DNA from: Rhizobium sp. BG4
Lineage (GTDB): Bacteria > Pseudomonadota > Alphaproteobacteria > Rhizobiales > Rhizobiaceae
DNA: 64,000 nt
Direction: 5' to 3'
Assembly (NCBI RefSeq): GCF_016864575.1
Contig: NZ_CP044126.1
Location: forward strand, 744,001-808,000
Below are positions 44,570-53,896 of this stretch, piece after piece. The first letter of the stretch is position 1, and each line of letters starts with the position of its first letter. The position numbers were made by a program, and so were the translations under genes. Under the pieces are notes generated by a model that saw nothing but the letters and a program-made list of their open reading frames with translations, made no database searches and was not told the DNA's origin.

Positions 44570-45616
44570 TCATCCGATCTCCGTTGCATCCACGGAGACA
44601 AGCACGCCGCCGCCCTTTGACGCGACCAGCAGCCTCCCCTCGTGTTCGACAGCGCTTGTCGTCCCATGCCGTACGCCGTTTGCCCGGCTATGAAAGCTCC
44701 CGACGGGGCGAAGAGCGGTGTCGAGTTTGGCGACCAGGCCATACGACCGGCTGGGCGACCACGGCTTGTGGATCCCCATCGTCTTGATGCCACCGCACTG
44801 CAGCGGCTCGAGAAAACTCTCGCCGGACGCAAGCGATGGGGCGATCCAGAACTCCGGCGGAACGGTCGCGATCATGTCCTCGCGATACCTCTTCTCTTGC
44901 AGAACGAACTCGATCAGGCGATTGCGCGGAGCAAATATCGACAGCCACGCGCCGTCGCGCGCTGCAGAAAGCCGCGCCGGATAGCCCGGCAGATTGTCGA
45001 TGACGGTTGCCGTGTCGCCATGCTTGGAGACGCGAAGGATCCTGTGGTTCCATGCTTCCGAGACGGCGACGCCGCCGGATACCGGCAGCAGGCCAAACGG
45101 GAATGCCAGACCGGCCACCAGTTTGCGCGCCTTGTTGTTGCCGGGCTCGATGGTCCAGATGCTTCCCGAACTGCCTTTCGCCATGAGATCCCGAACCCAT
45201 TCGGTGGGCGCGATCCCTGCGGCTCCATTGGCAATCCAGAGCGAACCGTCGGGCGCAAAGACGAGTGCCGTGATACAAGAAATCTCGCCCGGCAGCGGCA
45301 GCTGCTTGCCGTCGAGGATCAGCTTGCCGGATGCGAGGGCGACGGCGAGACCGGCCTCGGGGGACACGGCGGTGGCGGTGATCTCGGAGTCATACTCGTG
45401 AACCCGTTGCGGCTCTCGTCCATGGCCGACCGAGAAGAGTGAGCGCCCGGAAGAGACGATGATCTCTCCATTGTGGACGGCAACATTATCCGCTGAGGGC
45501 AAGGTGGCGACCACCTGAGCTTCGTCGAGAACCTGGTTCGGCCGGAAGGCGCCGTCCAGCGGCGGAATTGTCACCGCCTTGCCGCGAAACCAGTCGAGGA
45601 TGGGATCGAACATCAT
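44570..45616 (-). CDS. SMP-30/strictosidine-synthase-like beta-propeller protein
   Basis: This protein of about 348 residues reads as a six-bladed propeller. DNLPGYPARLSAARDGAWLS and AVSEAWNHRILRVSKHG are the blade motifs typical of strictosidine-synthase-like (SSL) hydrolases or lactonases. There is no signal peptide, so it is probably cytoplasmic. The start ATGATG at 45616/45613 overlaps the stop of the permease-propeller fusion gene; GGGGAGAG lies upstream. Two propeller domains are thus encoded side by side in one transporter operon. Likely an esterase or lactonase acting on the imported compound; not proven. Confidence 0.82.
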   Translation of the reverse strand: MMFDPILDWFRGKAVTIPPLDGAFRPNQVLDEAQVVATLPSADNVAVHNGEIIVSSGRSLFSVGHGREPQRVHEYDSEITATAVSPEAGLAVALASGKLILDGKQLPLPGEISCITALVFAPDGSLWIANGAAGIAPTEWVRDLMAKGSSGSIWTIEPGNNKARKLVAGLAFPFGLLPVSGGVAVSEAWNHRILRVSKHGDTATVIDNLPGYPARLSAARDGAWLSIFAPRNRLIEFVLQEKRYREDMIATVPPEFWIAPSLASGESFLEPLQCGGIKTMGIHKPWSPSRSYGLVAKLDTALRPVGSFHSRANGVRHGTTSAVEHEGRLLVASKGGGVLVSVDATEIG

Positions 45617-47736
45617 GGCTCTCTCCCCCAATAGGACGACGGTCCGGTCCAGTCGGAATTGGCCTGGGCAAGCTTGTAGCGGCCGACGCGATTATTGAGG
45701 ATGCCGCCGACATAGAGGTAGCCCTTGTGCTCCCTCATCGACGTGACCATCGGGTGGGAGACGCCGGAAAGGTCTGCCATCGCATCCCTGATCTGACCGG
45801 TTTCATCGAACTTGACGATGCCGCCGGTGTTGATGTTCGGAAACAACCAGTCGTCCTGGGGGAGCCGTCGGGTCATTCGCTTGCGCATGCCGGGGTGGCG
45901 AAGCGCAAGATCAAAGCTCGGCGTTCGCATCCCGAGCCAGGCCATCCAGTAGGTACCGTCGGACGCACGGTTGATATTGTCGGGATAGCCGGGCATGTCT
46001 GCGATAACGCACTCCGCTGTCCCCGCTTTGGGGCCCTCCAGCCAGTAGCGATGAACGCGGCAGGCCCAACTTTCGGCAAAGAAGATCGATTTGCCGTCAT
46101 GGGCGACGCAAACGCCGTTGGTGTAGCGATACCCATCGAGCAGGGTCTTGGTCGTGCCGTTCTTCGGATCGTAGACAAGCAGGCGCCCCGTGGCGCGGTT
46201 CTCGATCGAGTCCAGTGCCCAGTCGTGCGCGTCGTACCGCTTGGTCGAGTCGGTAAAGTAGATGCGGCCATCCGGAGCAATGTCGCAGTCGTTGGGGTCT
46301 CTCAGACGGGCGTCGTCGACGACAGAAGTCCAGGACCGCGATGTCTCCGCGGTCAATTTGCGCACGGTCCGGTCCGGAGCGATGGAGTAAAGACCCATCG
46401 CGCCCACGCAGCTGATGAGGTTGCGATCCTTGTCGAAGGCGAGCCCGAGCGGGAAGCCGCCGACGTGAGCGAAGACTTCCGATCGTTCGTAGTCCGGCGC
46501 CAGGAAGCGGACGATCTCGCCATGGCGCGTTCCGCAATAGAGGTTGTCGTCGTCGTCGAGGATGACGTCTTCCGGCCCCTCCAGCTCGCCGAGGCCGATA
46601 TATTGCGTCTGCGCCAGCCGATTATCCATTTCATAGGGCGTGCCTGATCCGGGAACCGCCGATTGAGCCTCGCCCATGCGCAGGTAGACAGGCGCGACAT
46701 AGACCTCATTGAGGACCTTGTGACGGTTCTTCAGCCATCGGATATCGATCGTCACCGCAACGGCGAGCATCAGGCCCAGCACCATCTGGTTCGTACCCGT
46801 CCCGTATCCGAGGCGGATCAGGCCGTTCGTCATGACGAGCACGATAATCGCGCCCATCAGTCCCTTTATGACGGACCCTCGCCCGCCGCCGAGGCTATTA
46901 CCGCCGACGACCGCCGCCGTGAGCGCAAGGATTTCGAGGTTGAGTCCGGTGCCCGGTCCTGCACCGCTCAGCCGGCAGGCAATCAGGAAGCCGGCCAGCG
47001 ACGAGCATAAGCCAGAGAAGACGTAGGTGAGGAACACCGTCCGCTTGACCTTGATACCGGCATTATGCGCCGAGCGGCGCGAGCCGCCGACAGCCAGGAT
47101 ATGCCATCCCGGCCTGGACCGGGTCAGCGCAATGTGGGTGATCGCGATGAAGATTATCGCCGTCAGCACCGATACGGAAATCCCGAGCACAGTCCCATCG
47201 CCGACGAAATCCCAAACGTCGGACATCGCCATCGACATTTGAATCTGGGCTGCGAAATTGACGACGAGGATATCGTAGACCGCTCGACCGATGATGAAGG
47301 TGACGAGTGTCGTGAGGAATGCACGCAATCTGAGGAAGCCGACGAGATATCCATTTATCGCACCGAAAGCGACGCCGGTTGCGAGCGACGCCAGCAAGGC
47401 GACCCAAACGGGCTGCTCGAAGATGAAGAACGCGGAGACCGCGGCGAAGCACGACAGCGCGAAGATCGAGCCCACCGAGAGATCGATGCCGCCCCCGAGC
47501 ATCACCACCGTCAGGCCGGTGACGACAATCGAGAACTCGCCGAGCTGGCGGGTGGAATCCTGAAGCGAATTAATCTTGAAGAAGCCCGGAATCGCAGAGC
47601 CGAAACCTGCGACGACGATAACCAGCGCGATGAAAGGTATCGCATTGTCGGTCCATCGTTTGCTGAGAATTTCGCCGGCGAGATGATCCGGGATCAGGTT
47701 GTAGCGCCACGCCTGCAGGCGTTCTCTGAATGTCAT
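45613..47736 (-). CDS. Sugar ABC permease (CUT2) fused to strictosidine-synthase-like propeller
   Basis: This is one continuous 707-residue reading frame. Residues 1-335 are an RbsC-type permease with the typical TVVMLGGGIDLSVGSI, VGGNSLGGGRGSVIKG and about eight to ten helices. Residues 336-380 form a linker. Residues about 380-705 form a complete SSL beta-propeller (GELEGPEDVILDDDDNLYCG, PNDCDIAPDGRIYFTDST, DMPGYPDNINRASDGTYWMA). The propeller follows the last helix; its side of the membrane is not certain. The permease part alone has the normal length of the family, so this is a real extra domain. An import-coupled hydrolase is my inference. Confidence 0.9.
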   Translation of the reverse strand: MTFRERLQAWRYNLIPDHLAGEILSKRWTDNAIPFIALVIVVAGFGSAIPGFFKINSLQDSTRQLGEFSIVVTGLTVVMLGGGIDLSVGSIFALSCFAAVSAFFIFEQPVWVALLASLATGVAFGAINGYLVGFLRLRAFLTTLVTFIIGRAVYDILVVNFAAQIQMSMAMSDVWDFVGDGTVLGISVSVLTAIIFIAITHIALTRSRPGWHILAVGGSRRSAHNAGIKVKRTVFLTYVFSGLCSSLAGFLIACRLSGAGPGTGLNLEILALTAAVVGGNSLGGGRGSVIKGLMGAIIVLVMTNGLIRLGYGTGTNQMVLGLMLAVAVTIDIRWLKNRHKVLNEVYVAPVYLRMGEAQSAVPGSGTPYEMDNRLAQTQYIGLGELEGPEDVILDDDDNLYCGTRHGEIVRFLAPDYERSEVFAHVGGFPLGLAFDKDRNLISCVGAMGLYSIAPDRTVRKLTAETSRSWTSVVDDARLRDPNDCDIAPDGRIYFTDSTKRYDAHDWALDSIENRATGRLLVYDPKNGTTKTLLDGYRYTNGVCVAHDGKSIFFAESWACRVHRYWLEGPKAGTAECVIADMPGYPDNINRASDGTYWMAWLGMRTPSFDLALRHPGMRKRMTRRLPQDDWLFPNINTGGIVKFDETGQIRDAMADLSGVSHPMVTSMREHKGYLYVGGILNNRVGRYKLAQANSDWTGPSSYWGREP

Positions 47737-47808
47737 GATGTGACCGGGATGTCAGGGAGAGATGATGCGAAGCCCGGGCTGGGGCCTCGCCGCGTCATTG
47801 GAAGGAGT

Positions 47809-48825
47809 TTAGTTCGCAGCCGCCTTGAGGGCTTTGAGATCCCAACAACTGTCGGGCTTCAGATCGGCTTTGGTTGTCGCCTTCTCGAGCGTGTAGATGT
47901 AGGCCTTCGAGGTTCCGGCCGGCTGACCGCTCTGCAACAGGAACTTGATGATCGCGTTGATATCGCGCGACTGATTGTGCAGCTCGGTCATGACCACCGC
48001 GCCATAGGTACCGTTTTCGAGGTTGTCGCAATCGGCCGCCTTTTCGCCGCCACCGGTCGTGACGAGGAAGACCTTGTCCTGAAGCTTGGCATCGCGGATC
48101 GCGGCTGCAGCACCCGTCGCGTCGCCGTCCCAGAAATCAACGATGCCGCAAATGTCCGGATGCTGCTGCAGCATCGTCGTGGTCACGTTGCGCGAAGTCG
48201 TCGCGTCCCAATTCGAGTCCGGTTTTGCGACCACCTGGAAGTCGGGGTTCTTTTCCAGAACCTTCATGATGCCTGCGTACTGGTAGAGGCTGGAGGCATT
48301 CACCTGATCACCTTGCACCAGACCGATTTTCTTCGATGAATTCGGACCGCAACCCTTGATGACGGCCTCAGCCTCCAGCTGTCCGAGACGATCCCAATCG
48401 CTTCCGACGAAGGCATCCGCCGCGAAGTTGGCAGGGTTATCGATCAGTACGACATAGGTTCCGGCAGCCTGCGCCTTCTTCAGCAGCCTGGCATAGGAAT
48501 TGAGATCGGGCGAATGCACGATGAGGACGTCCGGCCGGGTGTCGGAGGAGATGGCCTCGGTGATCGCCTGAGCTCCGGCTTCGACGCTCCAGTTGGGATC
48601 GCGTGTCTCGAACACGCCGCCGAAGGCTTCAACTTCCTTCTGGATGTAGTGCGACCATCCTTGTGCGAGATCGAAACCCATTGCCATCGGGACCAGCATG
48701 ACGCGCTTGCCTTTGAGCGCCTGCGAATAGGCGGCTGGGCCTGGATCTTCCTGCGCAGGTGCTGCCGTGGCGAAAACGGATAGCGAGATGGTCGCGGCCG
48801 CAAAAAGTGCCTTCATGTACCTCAT
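47809..48825 (-). CDS. Sugar-type ABC transporter substrate-binding protein (RbsB type)
   Basis: This 338-residue periplasmic-binding-protein type I has the signal peptide MRYMKALFAAATISLSVFATAAPA, followed by QEDPGPAAYSQALKGKRV. Typical motifs are RPDVLIVHSPDLNSYARLLK and GTYVVLIDNPANFAADAFVG. GGGGA precedes the ATG. It lies between the two CUT2 permease genes. Two cysteines (KGCGPNS, DICGI) may form a disulphide. The ligand could be a sugar or a cyclic compound carrying an ester or lactone, given the propeller partners. Confidence 0.92.
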   Translation of the reverse strand: MRYMKALFAAATISLSVFATAAPAQEDPGPAAYSQALKGKRVMLVPMAMGFDLAQGWSHYIQKEVEAFGGVFETRDPNWSVEAGAQAITEAISSDTRPDVLIVHSPDLNSYARLLKKAQAAGTYVVLIDNPANFAADAFVGSDWDRLGQLEAEAVIKGCGPNSSKKIGLVQGDQVNASSLYQYAGIMKVLEKNPDFQVVAKPDSNWDATTSRNVTTTMLQQHPDICGIVDFWDGDATGAAAAIRDAKLQDKVFLVTTGGGEKAADCDNLENGTYGAVVMTELHNQSRDINAIIKFLLQSGQPAGTSKAYIYTLEKATTKADLKPDSCWDLKALKAAAN

Positions 48826-48873
48826 GGGTGTCCCCCGATGTGTTGACGGAAAATTCGAAACTTCCTCGAGACG

Positions 48874-49863
48874 TCAGATATCTCCCTGTTGGGCTGTTTG
48901 TTCGTCTCTCGGATTGAGGAGCCCGTCGATAAGGATGGCGACGAGCAGGATCGTGGACTTGATCAGATTCTGGTAGATCAGCGGGATGTCGATGATGGTC
49001 ATCGCGTTCAACATGATGCCGATAAGGGCTGCCCCGAACAGCACGTTGCGGACGCTTCCCTTCCCTCCCGACAGTCCGATGCCGCCGATCACCGCGACCA
49101 GGACGATGTCGTAGAGCAGGGTCGAGTTGACGACGCGCGTATTGATCGAATGGAGGCTCGCGGCTGTCAGCAGCCCTGCGACAAACGCGATGAGCGCGGA
49201 AAGCACATATCGGAAGACCAGCATCGGCCTGACCGGCATGCCGGCGTTACGCGCGGCAATCGGGTTGTCGCCGGCGTAGTAAACGTACCGCCCCCACTTG
49301 GTGTAGCGCAGAATAAGAAAGATAAGGAAAGCCAGCGCCGCAAAAATGAAAACCTCGATCGGCACATCGAAGAAGCGAAGCCCGCCGAAAAGCTGCAGCC
49401 AGTTCTCCGCCGGCACAGGAACCGCATCCTGGGCGATCAACTGCGAGCGCACGAAGCCGAAGACGAACGAGCCGCTGGCCAGCGTCACGAAGATTGCGGG
49501 AACATCCGCATAGGCGACCAGAAAACCGTTGATCAAGCCGATGCCGATCACGCCACCCAAGACGATGACGAAGGCCAGCCACCCGGAGGTTCCGTCGTTG
49601 AGCATCTGCAGATACCACGCCACCGACATCGCCATGACCGCAACGGCCGACAGATCGATCCCGCGGCCGATGATGACCACGGCCATGCCGAGCGCCAATA
49701 TGCCGAGGACGGAGATCGAGCGGATGATCGAAACGACGTTCTCGGTCGTGAAGAAACCCGGGAGAGCGACGGAAGCGACAGCGAAGATCACCACGGCAAT
49801 AACCGCCACGATAATCTCTTGGCTCAAGGCCCATTTCCGCGATGCGCGCTGCTTCATATGCAA
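48874..49863 (-). CDS. Sugar ABC transporter permease (CUT2, RbsC type)
   Basis: This 329-residue permease has about eight to ten hydrophobic helices, with GMAVVIIGRGIDLSAVAVMA and IGGIGLSGGKGSVRNVLFGA, the two signatures of RbsC-like proteins. It is the first gene of the leftward operon and differs from the fused permease at 45613, so the channel may be a heterodimer of the two. The divergent RpiR regulator is encoded from 50246. Confidence 0.93.
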   Translation of the reverse strand: MHMKQRASRKWALSQEIIVAVIAVVIFAVASVALPGFFTTENVVSIIRSISVLGILALGMAVVIIGRGIDLSAVAVMAMSVAWYLQMLNDGTSGWLAFVIVLGGVIGIGLINGFLVAYADVPAIFVTLASGSFVFGFVRSQLIAQDAVPVPAENWLQLFGGLRFFDVPIEVFIFAALAFLIFLILRYTKWGRYVYYAGDNPIAARNAGMPVRPMLVFRYVLSALIAFVAGLLTAASLHSINTRVVNSTLLYDIVLVAVIGGIGLSGGKGSVRNVLFGAALIGIMLNAMTIIDIPLIYQNLIKSTILLVAILIDGLLNPRDEQTAQQGDI

Positions 49864-50100
49864 TCCCTCAGAACGCCATTAGCCTGCAGAAGCGAGGGAA
49901 CTTCGTCAAAACGCGCTATCGCTAAATCAGCCGGAAGCTGAGAAGGATTTTCGGCGGCAACATCTGCCGTGCGAAATCTAATTCCCGGCGAAAGACCCGC
50001 AATCGACGCGGACCTACAGCTGGCAAGCGATTGAAGTACGATGCGTTCCCATGCAGTCTTTGCTGCGTTGCGAGAACGTTAGGCCGCGGCGGGCGGCTAT

Positions 50101-50204
50101 GTCAATACGCTTTCATTGACCAAAGAAGGGATGAACCGTGAAAGGTATCCTACACCCTCTCCAGCTGTGGGATTGATGCAATTTATCTTTCACATATAAA
50201 GATA
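50101..50204. promoter_or_regulatory. Two inverted repeats in the divergent RpiR/CUT2 promoter region
   Basis: The gap from 49864 to 50245 (about 380 bp) has no gene. It contains GTCAAT-N8-ATTGAC at 50101-50120 and TATCTTT-N7-AAAGATA at 50184-50204, both perfect. The second lies 42 bp upstream of the regulator start in a locally AT-rich stretch. Either could be the RpiR binding site that controls both directions. Confidence 0.4.
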
Positions 50205-50245
50205 TTGGTGTATTTCGCAGAATGAAATGCATAGGGGAAGGTCAC

Positions 50246-51166
50246 GTGACGGACGTCAGGACATTATTGCTCGATCAAAAACTGACCCTCACGCCGTCGG
50301 AAGAGAAGATCGTCCAGATCCTGCTTGCAGACTATCCGACGTCAGGACTGAGCACCGCAAGCAATCTGGCGAAAAAGGCGGGCGTCAGCGATGCGACCGT
50401 CGTTCGGCTCGCTGTCAAACTTGGGTTCGAAGGCTTTCCCGACCTCCAGAAACGGCTCCTGTCGGAAGTAGAGGCAAGACTTCACTCGCCTCTTTTGATG
50501 ATGGAGACAAAGCGATCGAGCGACGCGGCCCAGGGAATTGCGGAAGCCTATCTGCACGCGGTCTCGGAAACGATAGACAAGACCGTCGGCGCAACGCCGG
50601 CCAACACCTATGACAAAGTCGCCAAGCTGATCATGGAATCCAAAGGCCGCGTCGGCCTCGTTGGCGGCCGCTTCAGCCGGCATATCGCTGGGATGCTGGC
50701 GGGCTACCTGTCGCAACTCCGCCCCGGGGTTCACGACATCGGCACACTGGCAGCGCCGTCGTTCGACATATTGGTCGATTACGGCAAGCGGGATGTGCTG
50801 ATTGCCTTCGACTACAGACGCTACCAGAATGACGTCGTCGCCTTTGCCTCGCAGGCTGCCGATCGCGGCGCGACAGTCGTCCTGTTCACCGACCAGTGGC
50901 TCTCGCCGATCGCCGAGCATGCCGAGGTGACGATCATCTGTCCGCTGGACGTTCCATCCCCCTACGACACGCTCGCTCCGGCAGTCGCGCAGATCGAAGC
51001 GCTCGTGGCCCAGATCCTGTCGACCCTCGACGATTCCACACGCCGCCGCATCGAGAATCTCGAAGCTGTCCGGGCGCGCAATGGCGTGACTGTCGACGGC
51101 GATGAAAGCGAAACCAAGTCACAACCCGGCCCCAAGCGCACGAAAGGGACAACCAGCCATGCCTAG
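50246..51166 (+). CDS. RpiR/MurR-family transcriptional regulator
   Basis: This protein of about 306 residues has an N-terminal helix-turn-helix of the RpiR type (LTPSEEKIVQILLADYPTSG, then AGVSDATVVRLAVKLGFEGF) and a C-terminal SIS-like sugar-phosphate-binding domain with VGLVGGRFSRHIAGMLAGYL. The start is probably GTG 50246, with GGGGAAGG upstream; an in-frame ATG at 50222 lacks a ribosome site. Its stop overlaps the hydrolase start by 8 bp. Divergence from the CUT2 operon suggests that it controls both units. Confidence 0.9.
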   Translation: MTDVRTLLLDQKLTLTPSEEKIVQILLADYPTSGLSTASNLAKKAGVSDATVVRLAVKLGFEGFPDLQKRLLSEVEARLHSPLLMMETKRSSDAAQGIAEAYLHAVSETIDKTVGATPANTYDKVAKLIMESKGRVGLVGGRFSRHIAGMLAGYLSQLRPGVHDIGTLAAPSFDILVDYGKRDVLIAFDYRRYQNDVVAFASQAADRGATVVLFTDQWLSPIAEHAEVTIICPLDVPSPYDTLAPAVAQIEALVAQILSTLDDSTRRRIENLEAVRARNGVTVDGDESETKSQPGPKRTKGTTSHA

Positions 51167-51803
51167 CAAACTCCTGAGCCGCGACGCACCCTATGTTGCC
51201 GGTGAAACGGCCCTGTTGCTGGTCGATATGCAGCGCATCTGGCTGGAGCCCGGGCTGGACCCCGATCACCCCGAGCGCGGTCCCGAGCACTATTTCTACC
51301 GCCAGACCGCCTCGGTCACGGTCCCCAACAACGAGCGGCTGCTTGCCGCAGCAAGAGCGAACGGGATCGAAGTTCTCCACACGATCATCCAAAGCCTGAC
51401 GGAAGATGGCCGCGATCGCTCGCTGGACCACAAACTCACGCCGATCCACATTCCGCCGACCAGCCCCGAAGGCTTTCCGCCGGAAAATCTCGGCCCGAAG
51501 AATGACGAGATCCTGATCCCGAAGACGTCCTCCGGCGTCTTCAACTCGACCAATATCGACTACGTCCTGAAGAACCTCGGCATCCGCTACCTGATCATCA
51601 CCGGCATCATGACTGACCAATGCGTTGACATGGCGGTGCGGGATGCAGCCGACCGCGGATATTACGTCACCTGCGTTTCCGACGCATGCGCAGCCGCCTC
51701 GCAGGAGCGCCACGATACCGCGCTCAAGGCTTTCGGTGGCTATTGCTGGGTTGCGGACACCGATACCGTGGTCAAGCGCCTGTCAGTGAGGGCGGCGGCA
51801 TGA
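51159..51803 (+). CDS. Isochorismatase-family cysteine hydrolase
   Basis: This 214-residue alpha/beta hydrolase has the Asp-Lys-Cys triad visible in LLLVDMQ, IPKTSSGVF and GIMTDQCVDMAVRDA. The family includes N-carbamoylsarcosine amidase, ureidoacrylate and biuret hydrolases and nicotinamidase. Its start at 51159 overlaps the regulator stop; its stop overlaps the ligase start by 4 bp (ATGA at 51800). The tight coupling to a glutamine-synthetase-like gene suggests release or handling of amide nitrogen; the substrate is unknown. Confidence 0.9.
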   Translation: MPSKLLSRDAPYVAGETALLLVDMQRIWLEPGLDPDHPERGPEHYFYRQTASVTVPNNERLLAAARANGIEVLHTIIQSLTEDGRDRSLDHKLTPIHIPPTSPEGFPPENLGPKNDEILIPKTSSGVFNSTNIDYVLKNLGIRYLIITGIMTDQCVDMAVRDAADRGYYVTCVSDACAAASQERHDTALKAFGGYCWVADTDTVVKRLSVRAAA

Positions 51804-53119
51804 GCACCGATGTCGACCTGACCGGGATCGTCACGACAGACATTGCCGCGGTTACGCGTGGGCGGTTTATCGCGAGCGACACGTTCGAGAAGACGATCGC
51901 CACCGGCGTCGGCTGGCTGCAGGCCAACCTTTCCCTCACGCCTTTCAACGTGATTGCGCATCCGAACCCATGGGGTTCATCCGGTGACTTGCGATTGCTG
52001 CCTGATCCGAATGCAAGATACCGGACCTCCAAGACGGGGTCCCAAACACCGTTCGATATGGTGCCGGGAAATCTCGTGGAGCTGGACGGCTCCCCGTGGT
52101 CCTGCTGCACAAGAACTATGCTTGCAGATGCTCTCGCCGAGTTGAAAGCCAAGACCGGCCTTACGCTGGTGGCGGCATTCGAGCACGAGTTCAAACTGCT
52201 GGACGCGGGACTGCCCAAAGAACATGTGATGTCATTCGCGGGATTGCGCCGCGCCGACGGCTTCGCTTCGCAGGTGATGGCTGCTCTCGAGGAAGCAGGG
52301 CTGAACCCGGAGGTTATCATCTCCGAGTATGGCGAGGATCAGTTCGAAGTAACGAACGCGCCGTCCGACGGGCTTGCCGCTGCGGACCGGGCAGTGGTCC
52401 TCAGGGAAATTGTACGCGAAATTGCGCGCACGCGCGGCTGGAAGGCATCCTTCGCACCGAAGACATCGCCGTCGTCGGTGGGCAACGGTGTGCATATCCA
52501 TTTCAGCCTCGTCGGGGCCGATCGTCAGCCGGCGACTTACGACCCGTCCGGTCCGGCTGGTCTCTCCCGGGCAGCGGGATCCTTCTGTGCAGGCGTGCTG
52601 CGCCATCTGCCGGCGATCACCGCACTGACTGCCTCCAGTGTGTCATCATACTATCGCCTGAAGCCGCACAACTGGAGCTCGTCCTACACCTGGCTCGGCG
52701 ACAAGGATCGCGAGGCTACCTTGCGGATCTGCCCTATCGTGACGTTTGGTGGAAAGGACCCTGCGAAGAGCTTCAACATCGAATATCGGGCGGCCGATGC
52801 CACCTCAAATCCATACCTCGCACTCGCCGCCATCGTGCGCGCCGGCCTCGAGGGATTGATCGCCGGCCTTCCGTGCCCGCAGGTCCATTCAGGCGACCCG
52901 GAGGAACTCTCGGAAGAACAGCGCGTCGAGAAAGGTCTGCGCCGGCTGCCGGAGACGCTTGCCGGTGCATTGGACGCTCTCAAGTCCGATCCGGTGGTGA
53001 CATCGTGGTTCTCCGAGGTCTTCCTGGAGACCTTCGTCGGGATGAAGGCGTTTGAAATGGCATCGCTCGACGGGCTCGACGAGGAGGCGATCTGCGCAAG
53101 CTACCGGGCGGCCTATTGA
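51800..53119 (+). CDS. Glutamine-synthetase-family ligase (GlnA/PuuA-like)
   Basis: This 439-residue GS-superfamily protein shows AAFEHEFKLL (metal site), SEYGEDQFEVTNAP, the ATP/metal motif NGVHIHFSLVG, the segment YRLKPHNWSSSYTWLGDKDR with the catalytic Arg region, and the C-terminal EYRAADATSNPYLALAAIVR. It is shorter and more divergent than housekeeping GlnA and resembles gamma-glutamyl-amine ligases. The start was placed at 51800 because of the ATGA overlap. It probably joins glutamate to an amine produced in this pathway. Confidence 0.88.
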   Translation: MSTDVDLTGIVTTDIAAVTRGRFIASDTFEKTIATGVGWLQANLSLTPFNVIAHPNPWGSSGDLRLLPDPNARYRTSKTGSQTPFDMVPGNLVELDGSPWSCCTRTMLADALAELKAKTGLTLVAAFEHEFKLLDAGLPKEHVMSFAGLRRADGFASQVMAALEEAGLNPEVIISEYGEDQFEVTNAPSDGLAAADRAVVLREIVREIARTRGWKASFAPKTSPSSVGNGVHIHFSLVGADRQPATYDPSGPAGLSRAAGSFCAGVLRHLPAITALTASSVSSYYRLKPHNWSSSYTWLGDKDREATLRICPIVTFGGKDPAKSFNIEYRAADATSNPYLALAAIVRAGLEGLIAGLPCPQVHSGDPEELSEEQRVEKGLRRLPETLAGALDALKSDPVVTSWFSEVFLETFVGMKAFEMASLDGLDEEAICASYRAAY

Positions 53120-53121
53120 CG

Positions 53122-53868
53122 ATGGGAACCGCAGACCAATCCGGCTGGCCCGATCCTGTTGAAATCCTGAATATCGACGGGACGTCGGAAATCGTCCTGA
53201 TCTGCGAGCATGCCTCGAACTTTATTCCGGAAGCTTTCGACGATCTCGGACTGCCAGCCGAAGAGCTGGTTCGGCATATCGCCTGGGACATTGGCGCTGA
53301 AGGCGTGAGCCGCGCGCTCTCGCAGCTATTGGACGCGCCATGCTTTCTCGGAAAATACTCCCGTCTTCTCATCGACCTGAACCGGCCAACCGACAGCCCT
53401 ACGAGCATCCCGGAACTTTCGGAGGCGACTGCCATTCCCGGAAATATCGGCCTCGCTGTCGAAGCGCGCCAGGAAAGGATCGACAGGATATTTACGCCTT
53501 TCCAACAGGCTGTTTCCGCGCACCTGGACGCGCGGCAGAAGCGGGGGCTGCCAACGAAGATCGTCGCGATCCATTCGTTCACTCCGGTTTTCCTCGGTGA
53601 GGAACGCCCCTGGCACGCAGGCATCCTGTTCAACAAGTCATTCAGGTTCGGCCGGCAGATTATCGATCATCTGAGCCGGTCGACGGCGTTGAAGATCGGC
53701 GCAAATGTGCCCTACGTCATCGAACGAGCAAGCGACTACGCCATCCCGGTGCATGGTGAAGACCGGAGGCTCGACGCGGTATTGATCGAAATCAGGCATG
53801 ACCTGATCGGATCCGCCGACCGGCAGGCCCGCTGGGCAAATTATCTGGCAGATTCTTTGAGGGCTTGA
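53122..53868 (+). CDS. N-formylglutamate amidohydrolase-family protein
   Basis: This 248-residue protein of the FGase family shows ICEHASNFIP, the metal-site HIAWDIGAEGV, YSRLLIDLNRP, and AIHSFTPVFLG, and ends with VLIEIRHDLI. The start is ATG 53122; a TTG at 53116 overlapping the previous stop is an alternative. Members hydrolyse N-formyl or similar N-acyl amino acids. It is the last gene of the four-gene set with the RpiR regulator, isochorismatase-like hydrolase and GS-like ligase, suggesting catabolism of an N-substituted compound to glutamate. Confidence 0.88.
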   Translation: MGTADQSGWPDPVEILNIDGTSEIVLICEHASNFIPEAFDDLGLPAEELVRHIAWDIGAEGVSRALSQLLDAPCFLGKYSRLLIDLNRPTDSPTSIPELSEATAIPGNIGLAVEARQERIDRIFTPFQQAVSAHLDARQKRGLPTKIVAIHSFTPVFLGEERPWHAGILFNKSFRFGRQIIDHLSRSTALKIGANVPYVIERASDYAIPVHGEDRRLDAVLIEIRHDLIGSADRQARWANYLADSLRA

Positions 53869-53896
53869 CCACTCGACGCGACGCTATGCCGTAAGG

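Noticed and set aside
43132..44787. A 551-codon plus-strand frame opposite the CUT2 ATPase
   Set aside because: Shadow of the RbsA-type ATPase; sequence is charged and repetitive with no family motif.
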